Of a stretch of DNA of 64,000 bases, positions 35,058 to 46,203 are shown one piece after another; positions within the stretch are counted from its first letter, which is position 1, and the number at the start of each line of letters is the position of its first letter. Below the pieces are notes generated by a model. The model was not told the DNA's origin. It worked only from the letters and a program-made list of their open reading frames with translations, and did no database searches. The translations under genes were made by a program, and so were the position numbers. The stretch is from positions 7,440,001 through 7,504,000 of the forward strand of contig JAPEIS010000001.1 in the NCBI GenBank assembly GCA_029531795.1, read 5' to 3'. Source of the DNA: Sclerotinia nivalis (lineage: Eukaryota; Ascomycota; Leotiomycetes; Helotiales; Sclerotiniaceae).

Positions 35058-37922
35058 TTATTGTTGTCCCGCACCATCCTCATCAGTCCGTAAGCCATTA
35101 AACTGAGTGCCTTGATTGGCAGTGCTCAATCTTGCACATAATCCCAATAATACTACCGTTTCTGTAGCAGCATAGTGGTTGAGAGCATCCAGCAGAATCT
35201 GCAAATGCTTGCTAAAATTGAACTCGTATTTCTTGATGATCTCATACATCTTTTCAAGTCGTGTTTCATCAAAAACCCCCTCGGGAGGTGGGTTTACATT
35301 GTTAGATTCGCCATTTCTAGCACCTCGATCACGCTGGTAGCGAGTCCATTGTTGCGCATTCATGGTACTGGGCCTTTCTGTACCTAGTAAATCCGTGTCG
35401 ATCTTCTCCAATTCTCTCGAGAGCCAGGAAGTGAACGTTGCGAACATAGTGCAGGTTGACATCAATTTAGAGTGGATCTGTTAAAGTGATTAGTAGAGCT
35501 TAACTTAAGAATAATTATAAACATACCCTCAGAAGTCTGCTATTTGTAAGCATGCACTCTTTCATACAAGTATCAAGAAAGTCAACGTGATCTTGCATCA
35601 GTTCGTCGACAGTTCTCACAGCCGGTGTTTTCCCAATCTTATCGTCTTCCTTCGCATTGAGTCTAGCCATCAATCCCTGCCAGTTTGGCTCAATGACTTC
35701 GGATGTACAAAAATAAAGAAGTTGCTGTACAAAAACCAGCATTCGTGCTCGCAACGTAAATACTCTTCGCTTCCACAACTCAAGGTTCCGATTTGAGCTT
35801 TTGTGAGACCAAGTAGCGGCTCGGTTATGTGTTTGCCAACAGGAGACAAGTTGTTGCTCAAGATAGCGCAGAGATAGCAGATATCGGAAGAGTGCTTGAT
35901 ATCTCCAGACTGTCTTCCTACTGATGACCAGAGACACTGGAAAGGGGACCGAATAATCTAATTGAAGGGAGGTAAAGCCCACGGCAGCCTTATCGTTCTC
36001 TGTGACTGGTTGAGCAGGAGTTTGTAGCGACTCTCCCTGTTCAATACCGGATATATTGACTACTCTCGTCAACATATTTGTCAAGCTAATATCATTCATC
36101 TCAACTTTGATGTCTTCCTTGAAGGGATCTTGCGCCGCGACACTTCCAGGTTGTCGAAGAACAAGATCGAGTAATGACTGAAGCTTGCTCGTGTTAACAG
36201 CCTTGACAGGTTTTCGCAACTCGGAATTGCCGAGCTCGAGGAAATAAGAAAAGAAGTCCGAGCGGTCTAAGAAGAAATAGTGCTTCAAGGACCTTAATCG
36301 TGCAGGCAAAGCATGGGCAGTCAGTAATAACTTAAGTAGAGACTCGTTGGCATGTGCGTAGGCACTATTGACGTTTTCCAAGAATCGATTGTCATCAAAT
36401 GATCGAGGGACATCTTTCACCTCTTTGCTTACATCGACACCCCCACATTCACGTACGACGTTCAGATACTTGCCTGCCAAGAGGACTTTATCTTTCACAC
36501 CTTCCAATTGAGGAGGTACATCAGTATCCCTGATCGTATATCGTCTCTCCCAGTACTCGTCGGTATAATCCTCCTCCAGCCTTTCTCTCTTGATACTTTT
36601 CTGTTCTCTCACAAGGAACTCTGCATGAGGATCTTTGATGCTTCCATGATGTAACCACTCATTCAGCATCACCATATAAGGGCGACTAGCATCTCGTAAC
36701 AATGAGGTTAGGAGAGACCTAGCAGCTGGATCACCGGACATTGTCTCCAATCGTTTTGTGATGAGACCTAGTACACTTCCACCTTTGCAGATCTTTTTGC
36801 CTGGAATATTTCCAAGTCCAAGGTCTCCACCCTCGCGGAGACTTTCTAAGATATTCTCGAAATCATCCATTCCATCCCCATCTTCCTCATCTTCCTCAAG
36901 CATGGAATTTCTCTTCAGTATTTCATGGGCAAGTGACGACAGTTGAAGCATCATGTGACTCGTAGGGAGAGTATGGAGGTTCAGAACATGTAAAGTAAAA
37001 GATGGATTGGTGAGAAATTGGGTTTCGAGCTGAGCGATCAAAATGAGGTAATCATGTAGGAGTTTCCTCATAGCAGCGCACAATGCATGATTCACAGCCC
37101 CAAACTCTTCCCGGCTCTGCACTTCAACGAAAGCCTCAGTTGCTCCGTAATTCGTAGCCATTTTAAGCATAGTCGTGGTGAGGTCCTGTAAACTAGGATC
37201 CAAGCCAGGTAATATTTTGAAGTTGGGGCCAGCGAGACGATCCTTTTCAACGAGGGGGTCATAATTCTTCCCAAACCTAATATATTGTCCCTCATATCCC
37301 ATGAAAACAAACAGGAGGTCCTCCAATATAGCTGCTTCTTGTGCTTCCAATGACAATTCGTGGAGGGGCTGCGGCTGTAGGGCTTGGGGAGCTTGAGAAG
37401 CAAGTGGTGGAATAGAAATTCTGGATGCTAACGGCGCGGTCGTATGGGGCACCAATGATACCTGAGGATCCCATGACAATACTAGAATCGCGATGTTTAG
37501 AATAATTTTGTACATTTTTCCCCACAAAGGATCTTACCAGGTGGAGTTTCGACTTTCGATGTTCTGGGTGGAAGCTCTTCCCCGCGAGATCTAGACGTAT
37601 CACTAGTCCTAGAACGTTCTGTAGGTGCGCGACGATCAGGACTTCTTGTTCTCGACGTCACTGTGTCTCGAGTTGCGACATGAACCCGTTCAGTCCTTCT
37701 CTCTTCAACTACCCCTCTATTATTCCGTTGCGAGCTCGATTGTGCTCTCCGGTGATTTGATTCCGTAGCTGCTGGTGATGGTGAAGGACGTCGACGCACA
37801 TCTGGTCTCTCAGTTCTTGTGCCAGCCAGTGCGGAAGGTGGGCGGGATCTGGAGCTGCCACCACCATTATCATTGTTCGACCTCCGCTCAGATTGTGAAG
37901 AAACTCTAGCTTGCGAAGACAT
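35058..37922 (-). CDS. SPC97: Gamma-tubulin complex component 2 (GCP2/Spc97/Alp4)
   Basis: A core subunit of the gamma-tubulin small complex that nucleates microtubules at spindle pole bodies. Three exons, 37922-37538, 37481-35527 and 35477-35058, join in phase to 919 residues. Seen: a disordered, Arg/Ser-rich N-terminal 130 residues; then the GRIP1 part with LEDLLFVFMGYEGQYIRF, FKILPGLDPSLQDLT and LQLSSLAHEIL; SLRDASRPYMVMLNEWLHHGSIKDPHAEF-like text spanning the GCP signature; and the GRIP2 part with LKHYFFLDRSDFFSYFLELG and VSLVISRKTVWRYQALFRYLL. The ATG at 37920-37922 was chosen because no in-frame ATG precedes it. The stop is at 35058. The gene is divergent from proteasome alpha5. Confidence 0.93.
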
Positions 37923-38402
37923 AGTTATCACATCTGGATTTGAAAATTATGAGCACGAAGAAGCCGAAAATATCTTGAATTGAGATTGGTAACTACTTGT
38001 ACCTATGCGAAAGTAAACTGTATATCTCCATTGCCGTTACTATAAATTTATTCTCTCCAAGTCCTATTCCATTTGTTCACGCGTTTTGATATAATCAACT
38101 TCCCAGAAAGACGTGTAGATGAAGCTAAACCTATTTAGCTCTAGTCATTTAGAGACCAACCTCAGGAACGGGCCTTTCGATAGCTTCGCATGCCTGTGCT
38201 TGCCTAAAGTAGTTCCGAAATCTGATAGCTACCAACCTCTAGAACAAGCTGTTTGTTCATACCATCAACTTTCTGACTTTACCTCCCCGCGAATACCCTC
38301 ACTTTACTTATTTGAATTCAATCAACGCATTCTATCTAGAAACTATCTCTTCATCGACCAGCACATACCTTCTCTTACTTTTGCCAGCGGCTGTTTTTCA
38401 AG
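37923..38402. promoter_or_regulatory. Divergent promoter region of GCP2 and proteasome alpha5
   Basis: These 480 bases separate two divergent housekeeping genes. I looked for a GGTGGCAAA-type proteasome box by eye and did not find an exact copy. No other distinct element is seen. Confidence 0.4.
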
Positions 38403-39320
38403 ATGTTTATTGCAAGATCTGAATATGGTAAGTTAGTTGAAGCATTTCTGGGGCGCCTATGTCTTCGTTGTATTGACTAACAACTTTGCAGATCGGGGTA
38501 TCAAGTATGTCGAAGCCCAGCTACAGCAAATATCTCACAATTCAGGTCAATATTAATATAACATCAGTACCTTTTCCCCGGAGGGTCGTTTGTTCCAAGT
38601 CGAATACTCTCTAGAGGCCATCAAGTTAGGATCAACGGCAATAGGAGTTGCAACTGGTGGTGGAGTAGTTCTCGGTGTCGAAAAGCGCGTAACTTCCACC
38701 TTACTCGAAACATCGTCTGTTGAAAAAATTGTCGAGATTGATCGTCACATTGGTTGTGCCATGTCAGGACTTCAAGCAGATGCACGATCAATGGTAGAAC
38801 ACGCTCGAGTCGAATCTCAAAATCACAGTTTCCACTACAACGAGCCTTTAAGAGTCGAGAGCTGCACTCAGGCTATTTGCGATTTGGCATTGAGATTCGG
38901 TGAAGGTGCAGATGGCGAAGAGAGTATTATGAGTAGACCATTTGGTGTTGCTCTTTTGATCGCTGGATACGATGAGGACGGACCACAATTATACCACGCT
39001 GAGCCAAGTGGAACATTTTATAGATATGATGCAAAGGCTATTGGTTCAGGTTCAGAGGGAGCCCAAGCTGAATTACAGAACGAGTTTCACAAGGTATAAC
39101 AAGAAGATGCCCACCTACACATGATATCACTAACCCTAAAATTTAGTCACTCACAATTGAAGAGGCAGAAACTTTGGTATTGAAGACATTGAAGCAGGTC
39201 ATGGAAGAGAAATTAGATTCGAAGAATGTGCAATTGGCTAGTGTCACCAAGGAGAAGGGCTTCAGAATCTACACCGATGAGGAAATGGCAGCTGTTGTGG
39301 AGCGCTTACCCGCGAATTAA
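38403..39320 (+). CDS. PUP2: 20S proteasome subunit alpha5
   Basis: An outer-ring subunit of the 20S core particle. Four exons, 38403-38427, 38492-38504, 38568-39093 and 39147-39320, give 245 residues, the family length. Seen: the N-terminal alpha signature ([21 protein letters not shown]) assembled across three exons, [35 protein letters not shown] and [20 protein letters not shown]. Alpha subunits lack the catalytic threonine, as here. The acidic C-terminal part contains [19 protein letters not shown], typical of alpha5. Exon 1 is only 25 bases and exon 2 only 13. Without them the protein would lose the gate-forming N-terminus. Confidence 0.95.
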
Positions 39321-39873
39321 CGTTCCAAATAACGAGAAAAGTCTTGAATCAATCTCGCATGGAATAGTCAATTTAGACATCTCAATTGACATGAATGAAC
39401 GATATTAATGCATGATATTCTCTTATCCATTGAGGATTGCTTGAATCTATCTACTTGTTCTCCTTCCAGTGTTTTCTATTGTAAAACTCCGCTGTCCATG
39501 CCACTATTTGTGCCACTTCGTTATCAATTACTTGTTGGACACCCGCATTGGCTTTTCTAAATGATCGAAGTTGCGATATATTTGGAATCTCAAGGTACAC
39601 TCGACCTCCAAGCGTAGGGAGAGTATTTTTACTTGGACAAAAGTTTTGGGAGCTTTAAGCTCAGTAAATTGAATGGCTCTGGTACAAAGATTTTAAACCT
39701 CCCTTATGACCTGGTTGCATTCCAGAATTGTGTGTTCATTTTACAGTTCTTACAATATTGTATATTTTTTGGGAACAATATTCAATTATGCAAAATTCAC
39801 AAATTAACGTAGAAGAATAGGACGTTTAACCAATCTAGAATGTAAGCTACTACTCAATCTCTCTAAATCCACT
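39321..39873. other. Convergent 3' flanks
   Basis: 553 bases between the stops of proteasome alpha5 (plus) and the GMC gene (minus). Nothing else was recognised. Confidence 0.4.
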
Positions 39874-41913
39874 TCAAGCAGAAATGCGATCATCACTCTT
39901 AATCAAATCTGCCGCCTTCTCAGCTACCGCATACGCAGTAGTCTGACAATTCCCTCTCGTCGACAAAAGAAAAATACTCGCATCTACAATCCTCAAATTC
40001 CTCGTCCCATACACAACCAATTTCTCACTCACCACTCCCCCTTTCTCCAAAGGTAACATGGCACATGTACTCGTCGGATGCCATGCACTCAATGCGGCTT
40101 TCTTCACATATTCCTCGATGGCATCTAGATCATTCATATCTTCTGGAGCTCCGTGGTTTTTTCTTCCACTGGGTTTTAGAAGCGAGGAGAGAGGAGCCCA
40201 TGATACTATTTTGGAAATGTATCGGATGTGACGGAAGAGTATCTCGAGATCGAGAGGGTGCGATAGATATTTAGGGTCGATTTTGGGAGGGGGGGTTGCG
40301 GATGAATCGCTTATGTGTGTGTTTCCCCGTGATAAAGGATGTAGTAACATACAAGCGATGGTAAGATAATTACCAGGCGTAACATCACCAACCTTCTCAC
40401 CCGAACTCGTACTCGTACTCGAACTTTCCTTCCCGATAATATCACCAGCGCCCGTCTCTGGAATAAAATTCCCGAGCGCGGCATAGGAGAAGAAACCTCC
40501 CGATCCCTCCGACGGCGTCCTAAGAAGCGAGTGAACAAACTCCACATGAGTCTTCGTAAACGTCCTCTCATCATCCGCATCCCCATTCCCATCCCCTTCC
40601 CCCTTCCCACATTTCCTTAACAATCCCTCAAGTTCCTCCCCTCCCCCCTCAAGAAACTCCACCACGGGCAAAATGCCACCAGCGAAATTCCCCCCCGTAG
40701 CAAAAGGTCCGCTTTGCGTCATCATATACGCACCCATCGCATCACTATCCTGTCTGGCCAAATCATCCATCGTTTTCGCTCCATCTGCCACTTCGAAACT
40801 AAATCCGCAGTTGAGATGATCTTGGAGATTTTCGCCTACATTTGCATTTGTCGATTGTGATCGGGATGTTCAATTCTTGTAGTAGGGCCGCAGAGCCAAT
40901 TCCAGATAATTCGAGGAGTTTGGGAGTTTGTAGAGCGCCTGCTGCGAGAATAATTTCTTTTGTTGCGCTGGCGGTATGGGGTTGGGAATCGAAAATGTAG
41001 GAAATGCTTGTTGCGGTAAGATTTCCATTCTCGTCTTTCTCGTCGGAGAAATGGATGTTGGTTACAAGGGCAGATGTTACGACCACCAGATTCTCCCGCG
41101 TCTTGATGGGTTCGTAGTAGGCGGGTAGTGCATGACTTCTTTGTTTCGTCCATATTCATCGCGTTAATGTACCCCCCATTGCCTCCCCGGAAAACGGATC
41201 GCGGTCTGCGCCCCATCCCATAGTAGTCCATGTATCAACCCAGGCTTTGGGTAAAGGATCGGATATCGCCTCGGCGAAGGATGCTTGGATTGGACCTGTG
41301 AATTTCTTCTGGATCGAGGGGTCCACATATCTGAGTGAGAGATGATCGATAGCTGCAGGGGAGGGCAGCGTAAATGTGAAGGATTTTTGATAATAGGGAG
41401 AGAGGTTATCCCATGACCAAGTGAAGCCCACGCATCAATACTGAATTTCGAGTTGGCGATAAATGCTCCCCCATTGATGGCTGTTGAGCCCCCCAGGAGT
41501 CGTCCTTGGGAGAGATGGATACGTTTTCCGCTTAGTGGTTTCTAGTACATCTTATCTTAGTTCTTCATCTGGATACACAGTACCCATTTCATCCCTTTTT
41601 TTACCAGAAAAATATTTCAGAAAATAAATAAACAAATACATACCTGATGCTCGCTCAAAAAACCCCAATCAGTCTCAGTTCCCAAATTCGCAGGCCAGAG
41701 TCCCGGCGTGGTGATGGTGGGAGAGGTCGAATGGTCGCTCCCTGCTTCGAGAACGAGTACGTGGATGGAGGGATCTTGGGTGAGGCGGGTGGCGACGACG
41801 AGGCTGGATGTGCCGCCGCCGATTATTATGAAATCGTAGGTGTTTGGATTTGGATTGGGAGTGGAGGTGAGATAGTTAGGAGGAAAGGAGGAAGGGGTGG
41901 ATGTAGCTGACAT
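39874..41913 (-). pseudogene. GMC-family FAD oxidoreductase, four frame breaks
   Basis: A homologue of fungal choline dehydrogenase/aryl-alcohol oxidase-type flavoenzymes. Exon 1 (41913-41644) gives IIGGGTSSLVVATRL and LVLEAG, the FAD-binding start. After an intron (41643-41542), the next frame reads GRLLGGSTAINGGAFIANS and DAWASLG, then breaks. Breaks are seen at about 41414-41422 (small deletion), 41172-41177 (run of six G on the coding strand, one missing), 41134-41140 (within AAGAAGT) and 40846-40850 (extra A). After the last break the frame is open to the stop and holds HPTSTCAM and GNCQTTAYAVAEKAADL, including the catalytic-His region. The frames run A-B-C-B-A, so the net shift is zero, but stops lie in between. 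No GT-AG intron can explain the breaks. Either it is a decaying gene or the sequence is poor here. Confidence 0.85.
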
Positions 41914-42578
41914 TATGGATGGGAAAGAATGGTGTTGGATTAGTTGCGGGAGGATGGGAGTATGATTCTGAGAGTTGGGTGATGTAATAGTATGTTAAAA
42001 GTGAGGAGTATACAGGTATTTTCTCTCAAGACTCAAAGCTCTAGTCAATCGTAGGGGAGAGAGAGAGGTATTCACTCTTTTTATACCCATCCCAGCAGCC
42101 TACGATGCATAGATATGAAAATATCATACACTCGTCATTCAATAACTCACTGCCGGACGTAACAGATCGTCTTATGCTCGGGTACATGTCTACCTACCTA
42201 GGTAAGCAAAGCATCCGTCTAACTGTTGATCCAACAGTCAGAATCTGACGTACAGCACAAACCCCGCCTAAATAGTATTAACTTGCAGCAAGAAAACGTC
42301 CATCTGGCTTTTGGAATGATACTGAGAGTTTGCATGACTGCATAATTGCATGGTGATTTCTTGGTGAGAATATTGCTTTGGATATATTTGTACGTGAGCT
42401 AAAGTCACCTTAAGATTACATTATAAATCTAATATTTGGGTATTGTAACCCTTATTGGTTTCATTCGTGCGGAGTGTCTTGTACTATTCTATCTGATGAA
42501 GGAGGGGGGAAACTGCCAGCCCGTCTCTATAAATCTATTTAGTATACATTGCTTTTCCTACGTTCGATTTGCCTGCCA
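41914..42578. other. Intergenic: GMC promoter and Zn2Cys6 gene 3' end
   Basis: 665 bases. The half near 41914 should be the promoter of the GMC gene. I found no CGG-N6-CCG palindrome here by eye. Confidence 0.4.
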
Positions 42579-45041
42579 TTAATACGGAAGCGGCCCGGTC
42601 CCACCAGTAGGCGTGTTCACGTTCAACGCGTTCCAATCCATAGCCGACCAGTCCAATTGACTAATATCGCCATCAATTAATCCCAGTCCCGGGGTATCAA
42701 TGTAAGCTCCCGTTCCTATAGATCCGGCTCCAACACATCCATATTCATCCGCCATCCCATAAAGTCCCATCGGCGCCACCACAGAAAAATCATTAACATC
42801 CATATCCGTACCCGTTCTTCTACACTCCCCTTCACTCTCCTCCGCATTCCGTGCCAATTTCACAACTTCCTGTCGAATAGTAACCACGATCTTCGGCTCC
42901 GCAATCACCTGTCCCATCTGTTTGAAAGCCTTTTCGCGCACCTCCCACGCCTGTAGAATGATCTTTGCGAAAATCTTAAAGAAAGGCCCCGGGATCTGAT
43001 CATCAATTATGGTACGAAATCGAGCCTCGTAGTTAGCGGTCATAGTTTTCCAAGCTTGTTCTGCCTGTTGACTGAGGGGGCGTCGTTTGAGATTTTGCAC
43101 GATTTGGAAGTAGGCGGGAAAAGGAAAATACATGTTGGTCATCCACGTGAAGCCTTTGGCGAGGGGAGAGGTCATCAGTCTGGTGTCACATTCGAGTATG
43201 TTGAAGGCGTAAGCGATGGTGGTATCGTGTACCAAACCTACTTTCGACGAGCGGTTCTTTCCGGAGAGGTGCCAGTGTTCTACTAAGTGCCATTTGGCAA
43301 GGCTCATTCGTGTCATCCAGATTGCCATGAAGTGTACTGGGTTTTCTGGATCACAAAATTTGAGATATTTCTCCTCGACCAGTTTATCTAGGTTAGCGAT
43401 CTCGCTCCCTCCTGTAGTAGGATCATGCTGCATATCTTTGGCAGCAGGCTTTAATGCCACATCATCGAAATCAAGATAGAACTTCGTGTTTCGAATAAAA
43501 TTTCCCACTTCACTGCGCAGAACAGTGAATATTGCTTCGGTTGGCTCCCCTTGGATTTTTGGAGGATCCTTCATCACTACATGAAAATCCGAATCACTCA
43601 CATTAAGTGGAATTTTGCAGTCCCAAGTAGGATTCAGAATTGGGCTTTTTGAGTCAGCGAGCTCGCCGATACGAGAATCGTAAAGCACGAGTGACCACCA
43701 AAGTCTTCGACGCAATTCAGCCTCTAGAGGATTAAGTCGAGATAATGCCAATTCGTTATGACAACCTAAGCGTTGAGCAATGCGAATGGCAACGGCGAGC
43801 ATGGAAGACAGAGATTGAGGAACTGATTTGGATCTGATAGAGAGCTGAAAGAGTTAGAAAATGCATACATTATGCTTTCCAGTGGATCTGGTGTAGACAA
43901 AGACATAAGTATCCTTAAAGGAAACAGACTAAAACGTGATAGCTACTCTACTTAAAATTATAGATCTGTTTCGTCTCAAAGTGACTTACCAAGTAGAAAA
44001 ATAATGCGGTCAGGCAGTTCCGATCGTCCCTGTTCCGTAAGTAACCACTGTTAAGTAGACCCTGCTGACAACCGAAGTGATACCTCATCAAAAGATCTGT
44101 TTTTGACGAATTAAACATAAGCTGACAATCTTCTGGAGACAGACTCGAAATTGACATGCAATAAATGCCAAACATTAACGCCGCTAGTCTGGGCTTAATA
44201 TTCCGGACATTGCTAGCGGCTTCAATGATGAGCCCCTGAAGACTGGGGGTGTGTGTGACCTTAAGCAGTGGATTCACATTATCCAGGTAAATTTGCCAAA
44301 GTCTAAATATTTCGACTGGTTGTGGATGGAAGGTAGAAATATCGACAGTTGTCATACGCGAGCCGAATAAGAAGTTATCATTTTCCGAAATGTGATCCCA
44401 CACTGTTTTCACGTCCACTGCACGCACGTCATCATCCTCAGAATCACTATAGTTATGGGGTTCTCGAAACTAATTCATCTGTCAGTCAAAGAAGCTCAAA
44501 TCATAGATGTAGTTGGCATCGTACTTCCTGGCTCATGGCGTTCCAGATGTTCCTAACAAATTCAGTAAGAATCAAATGATTTCTTGAAGGTTGCATACGT
44601 AGTTCCATATGCTCTTTCAAGATTGATAGCTGATGAAGCAGATGAAGCATTTGCCCCTGCAGTTCTAAGTTGTTCATCATCGGAATCATCATGATCTTTC
44701 ATTTGACAAGACTCATTCCCCACAGCTGAGTCTTTATGAAGTGGCTCAAACTTAATATTGTTTTGCCTCAAAAGATCTTCATATTTACGAAGACGATCTA
44801 GCAGTACTCGCTCAGGAAATCTGCGTCTTCGTTGTCGTGGAAGTTGTGTCGCAGGTACGCATTCTACTCGTGACTTGACGCAATGGGAACAAGGGTGATT
44901 GCGATCACACCTTACTTTTTTCTGTTGACAAAGCATGCAAGCAAGCACACGTCGTGGTTTTGAGGATGAGGTGACGGTCGACGTCCCGGGGGACATATCT
45001 GAGATGCTCTCATCTGGTGGAATAGGTGGCACTTCTGACAT
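42579..45041 (-). CDS. Zn2Cys6 transcription factor with Fungal_trans domain
   Basis: A fungal binuclear-cluster regulator. Four exons, 45041-44599, 44552-44525, 44469-43990 and 43844-42579, give 738 residues, all joins in phase. Seen: the cluster CMLCQQKKVRCDRNHPCSHC then SRVEC (six cysteines, about residues 35-62), followed by a basic stretch RQRRRRFPERVLLDRLRKYEDLL that is probably linker plus short dimerising coiled coil, then the middle homology domain (VNPLLKVTHTPSL, AALMFGIYCMSI, LSIRSKSVPQSLSSMLAVAIRIAQRLGCH, ELRRRLWWSLVLYDSR). Exon 2 is only 28 bases. The gene is intact although both flanking effector genes are frame-broken. It is the likely local regulator of the GMC and MFS genes; this rests on position only. 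Confidence 0.92.
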
Positions 45042-46203
45042 GATTTTTCGGAAGCTTGTGTAATATCAAGCAACAGTGACATTTATTTTTTGAGACAAAT
45101 ATATGTACAATTTTGGAAATTTGATATCGATGGCCAAGCAATAGGCAGCAACCACGAAAGAAAGAGCCTCGTTAGATGATAGTCGTGATGATATTACCAG
45201 CCCGCGTGTTTAGCTAGACCTTGACATGCAGTCCAATGGCTTCGCAACCTCAACGACACTGTAAATGTTTAAAATCATGTGGTATGTTACACCAGTATCC
45301 CGAGGTTGTACGTGCAATGAAGTTGTCGAGGTTGATTTGCCGACTCATCCAAGTACTGAAGATTCTTGGCCAATCGGAAATTTGCAGTACCCGCCGATGG
45401 TTAGTCGCGGGTGGACCCGCAATCGACATCAATATTTCATAGAGTTGCTTCAAATTAAATCTAAATTCAATGGTATAATGCTTTTAAATTGAAAGAGGAC
45501 GTCTTTGATTAGTGTGGGATGTTTAAGATCTTAATATGATCATTGACTACAAGAACTTCATGCGCCTTTGACGGAATGCCTTGACCGTGGTTTGACAAGC
45601 AGGTATTAATATTGACAGTCATCCATGATTTGTAGAGTTAATTCTACTAAAAATTTTTTTAAGAAACCTCCATCTTTATTGAAAGGAAGTAATATATATA
45701 AGTACTAAAATGCTGAGTTTGTGAGTATCAGCATATCTGAGAAACCGACCTTAGACAATGCTTTAGCAACATTACCTGCAGTCCATAAATCATTCTTCAA
45801 AACTCAATCCATCAATTAACTGCCTTCTGCACTTCCTTCTGCCCCGCGATACCTTTAGAGCCTTCGCGGTTAATGCTAATCTAATAAAGCTACGGCATTG
45901 ATATTAGGTGCTCCGGGTAATATTAATCAATCCCCCAGCTCACGAATCTCCCGGAAGCCGAAGAGCAACCTCATTTGATGGAACAAAATTACCCACTGGC
46001 GAGTAAATCACGCCCAAGATTTAGGATGGAGATTATAAGGATGCTTCCTTTCCATCTCTCCTGAGGATATTATCATTAATGTCTTAATTCGTGAGTTCTA
46101 ACTCGTCTAGCTGTTACGACACCCGCCCATTTCCACGCCCCCGCCTTTCCTACTCGCGATTGATAGACTGACTTTGCCGTTACAAACCCGGACAAATTGC
46201 ACA
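45042..46203. promoter_or_regulatory. Divergent promoter region of Zn2Cys6 regulator and DHA2 pump
   Basis: About 1.16 kb between two divergent genes of one accessory block. It contains a perfect palindrome at 45407-45420 and a shorter CGG-AAG-CCG at 45952-45960, both of the kind bound by Zn2Cys6 dimers. The short open frames in it (45.2-45.5 kb, both strands) look like chance. Confidence 0.5.
45407..45420. promoter_or_regulatory. Palindromic candidate Zn2Cys6 binding site
   Basis: GCGGGT-GG-ACCCGC is a perfect 6+6 inverted repeat with a two-base centre. It contains CGG-N6-CCG at 45408-45419, the spacing known for Ppr1/UaY-type zinc-cluster dimers. It lies about 370 bases upstream of the regulator and 780 upstream of the pump. 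Binding is inferred. Confidence 0.5.

Noticed and set aside
41120..41175. A mini-intron explaining the B-C-B frame switch in the GMC gene
   Set aside because: The only GT-AG pair would give an intron of about 38 bases and would remove family-conserved residues (GGYINAMNMDE).
45221..45492. Overlapping frames in the Zn2Cys6-DHA2 spacer
   Set aside because: They occur on both strands and in two plus frames at once with no motif; best explained as chance in promoter DNA.
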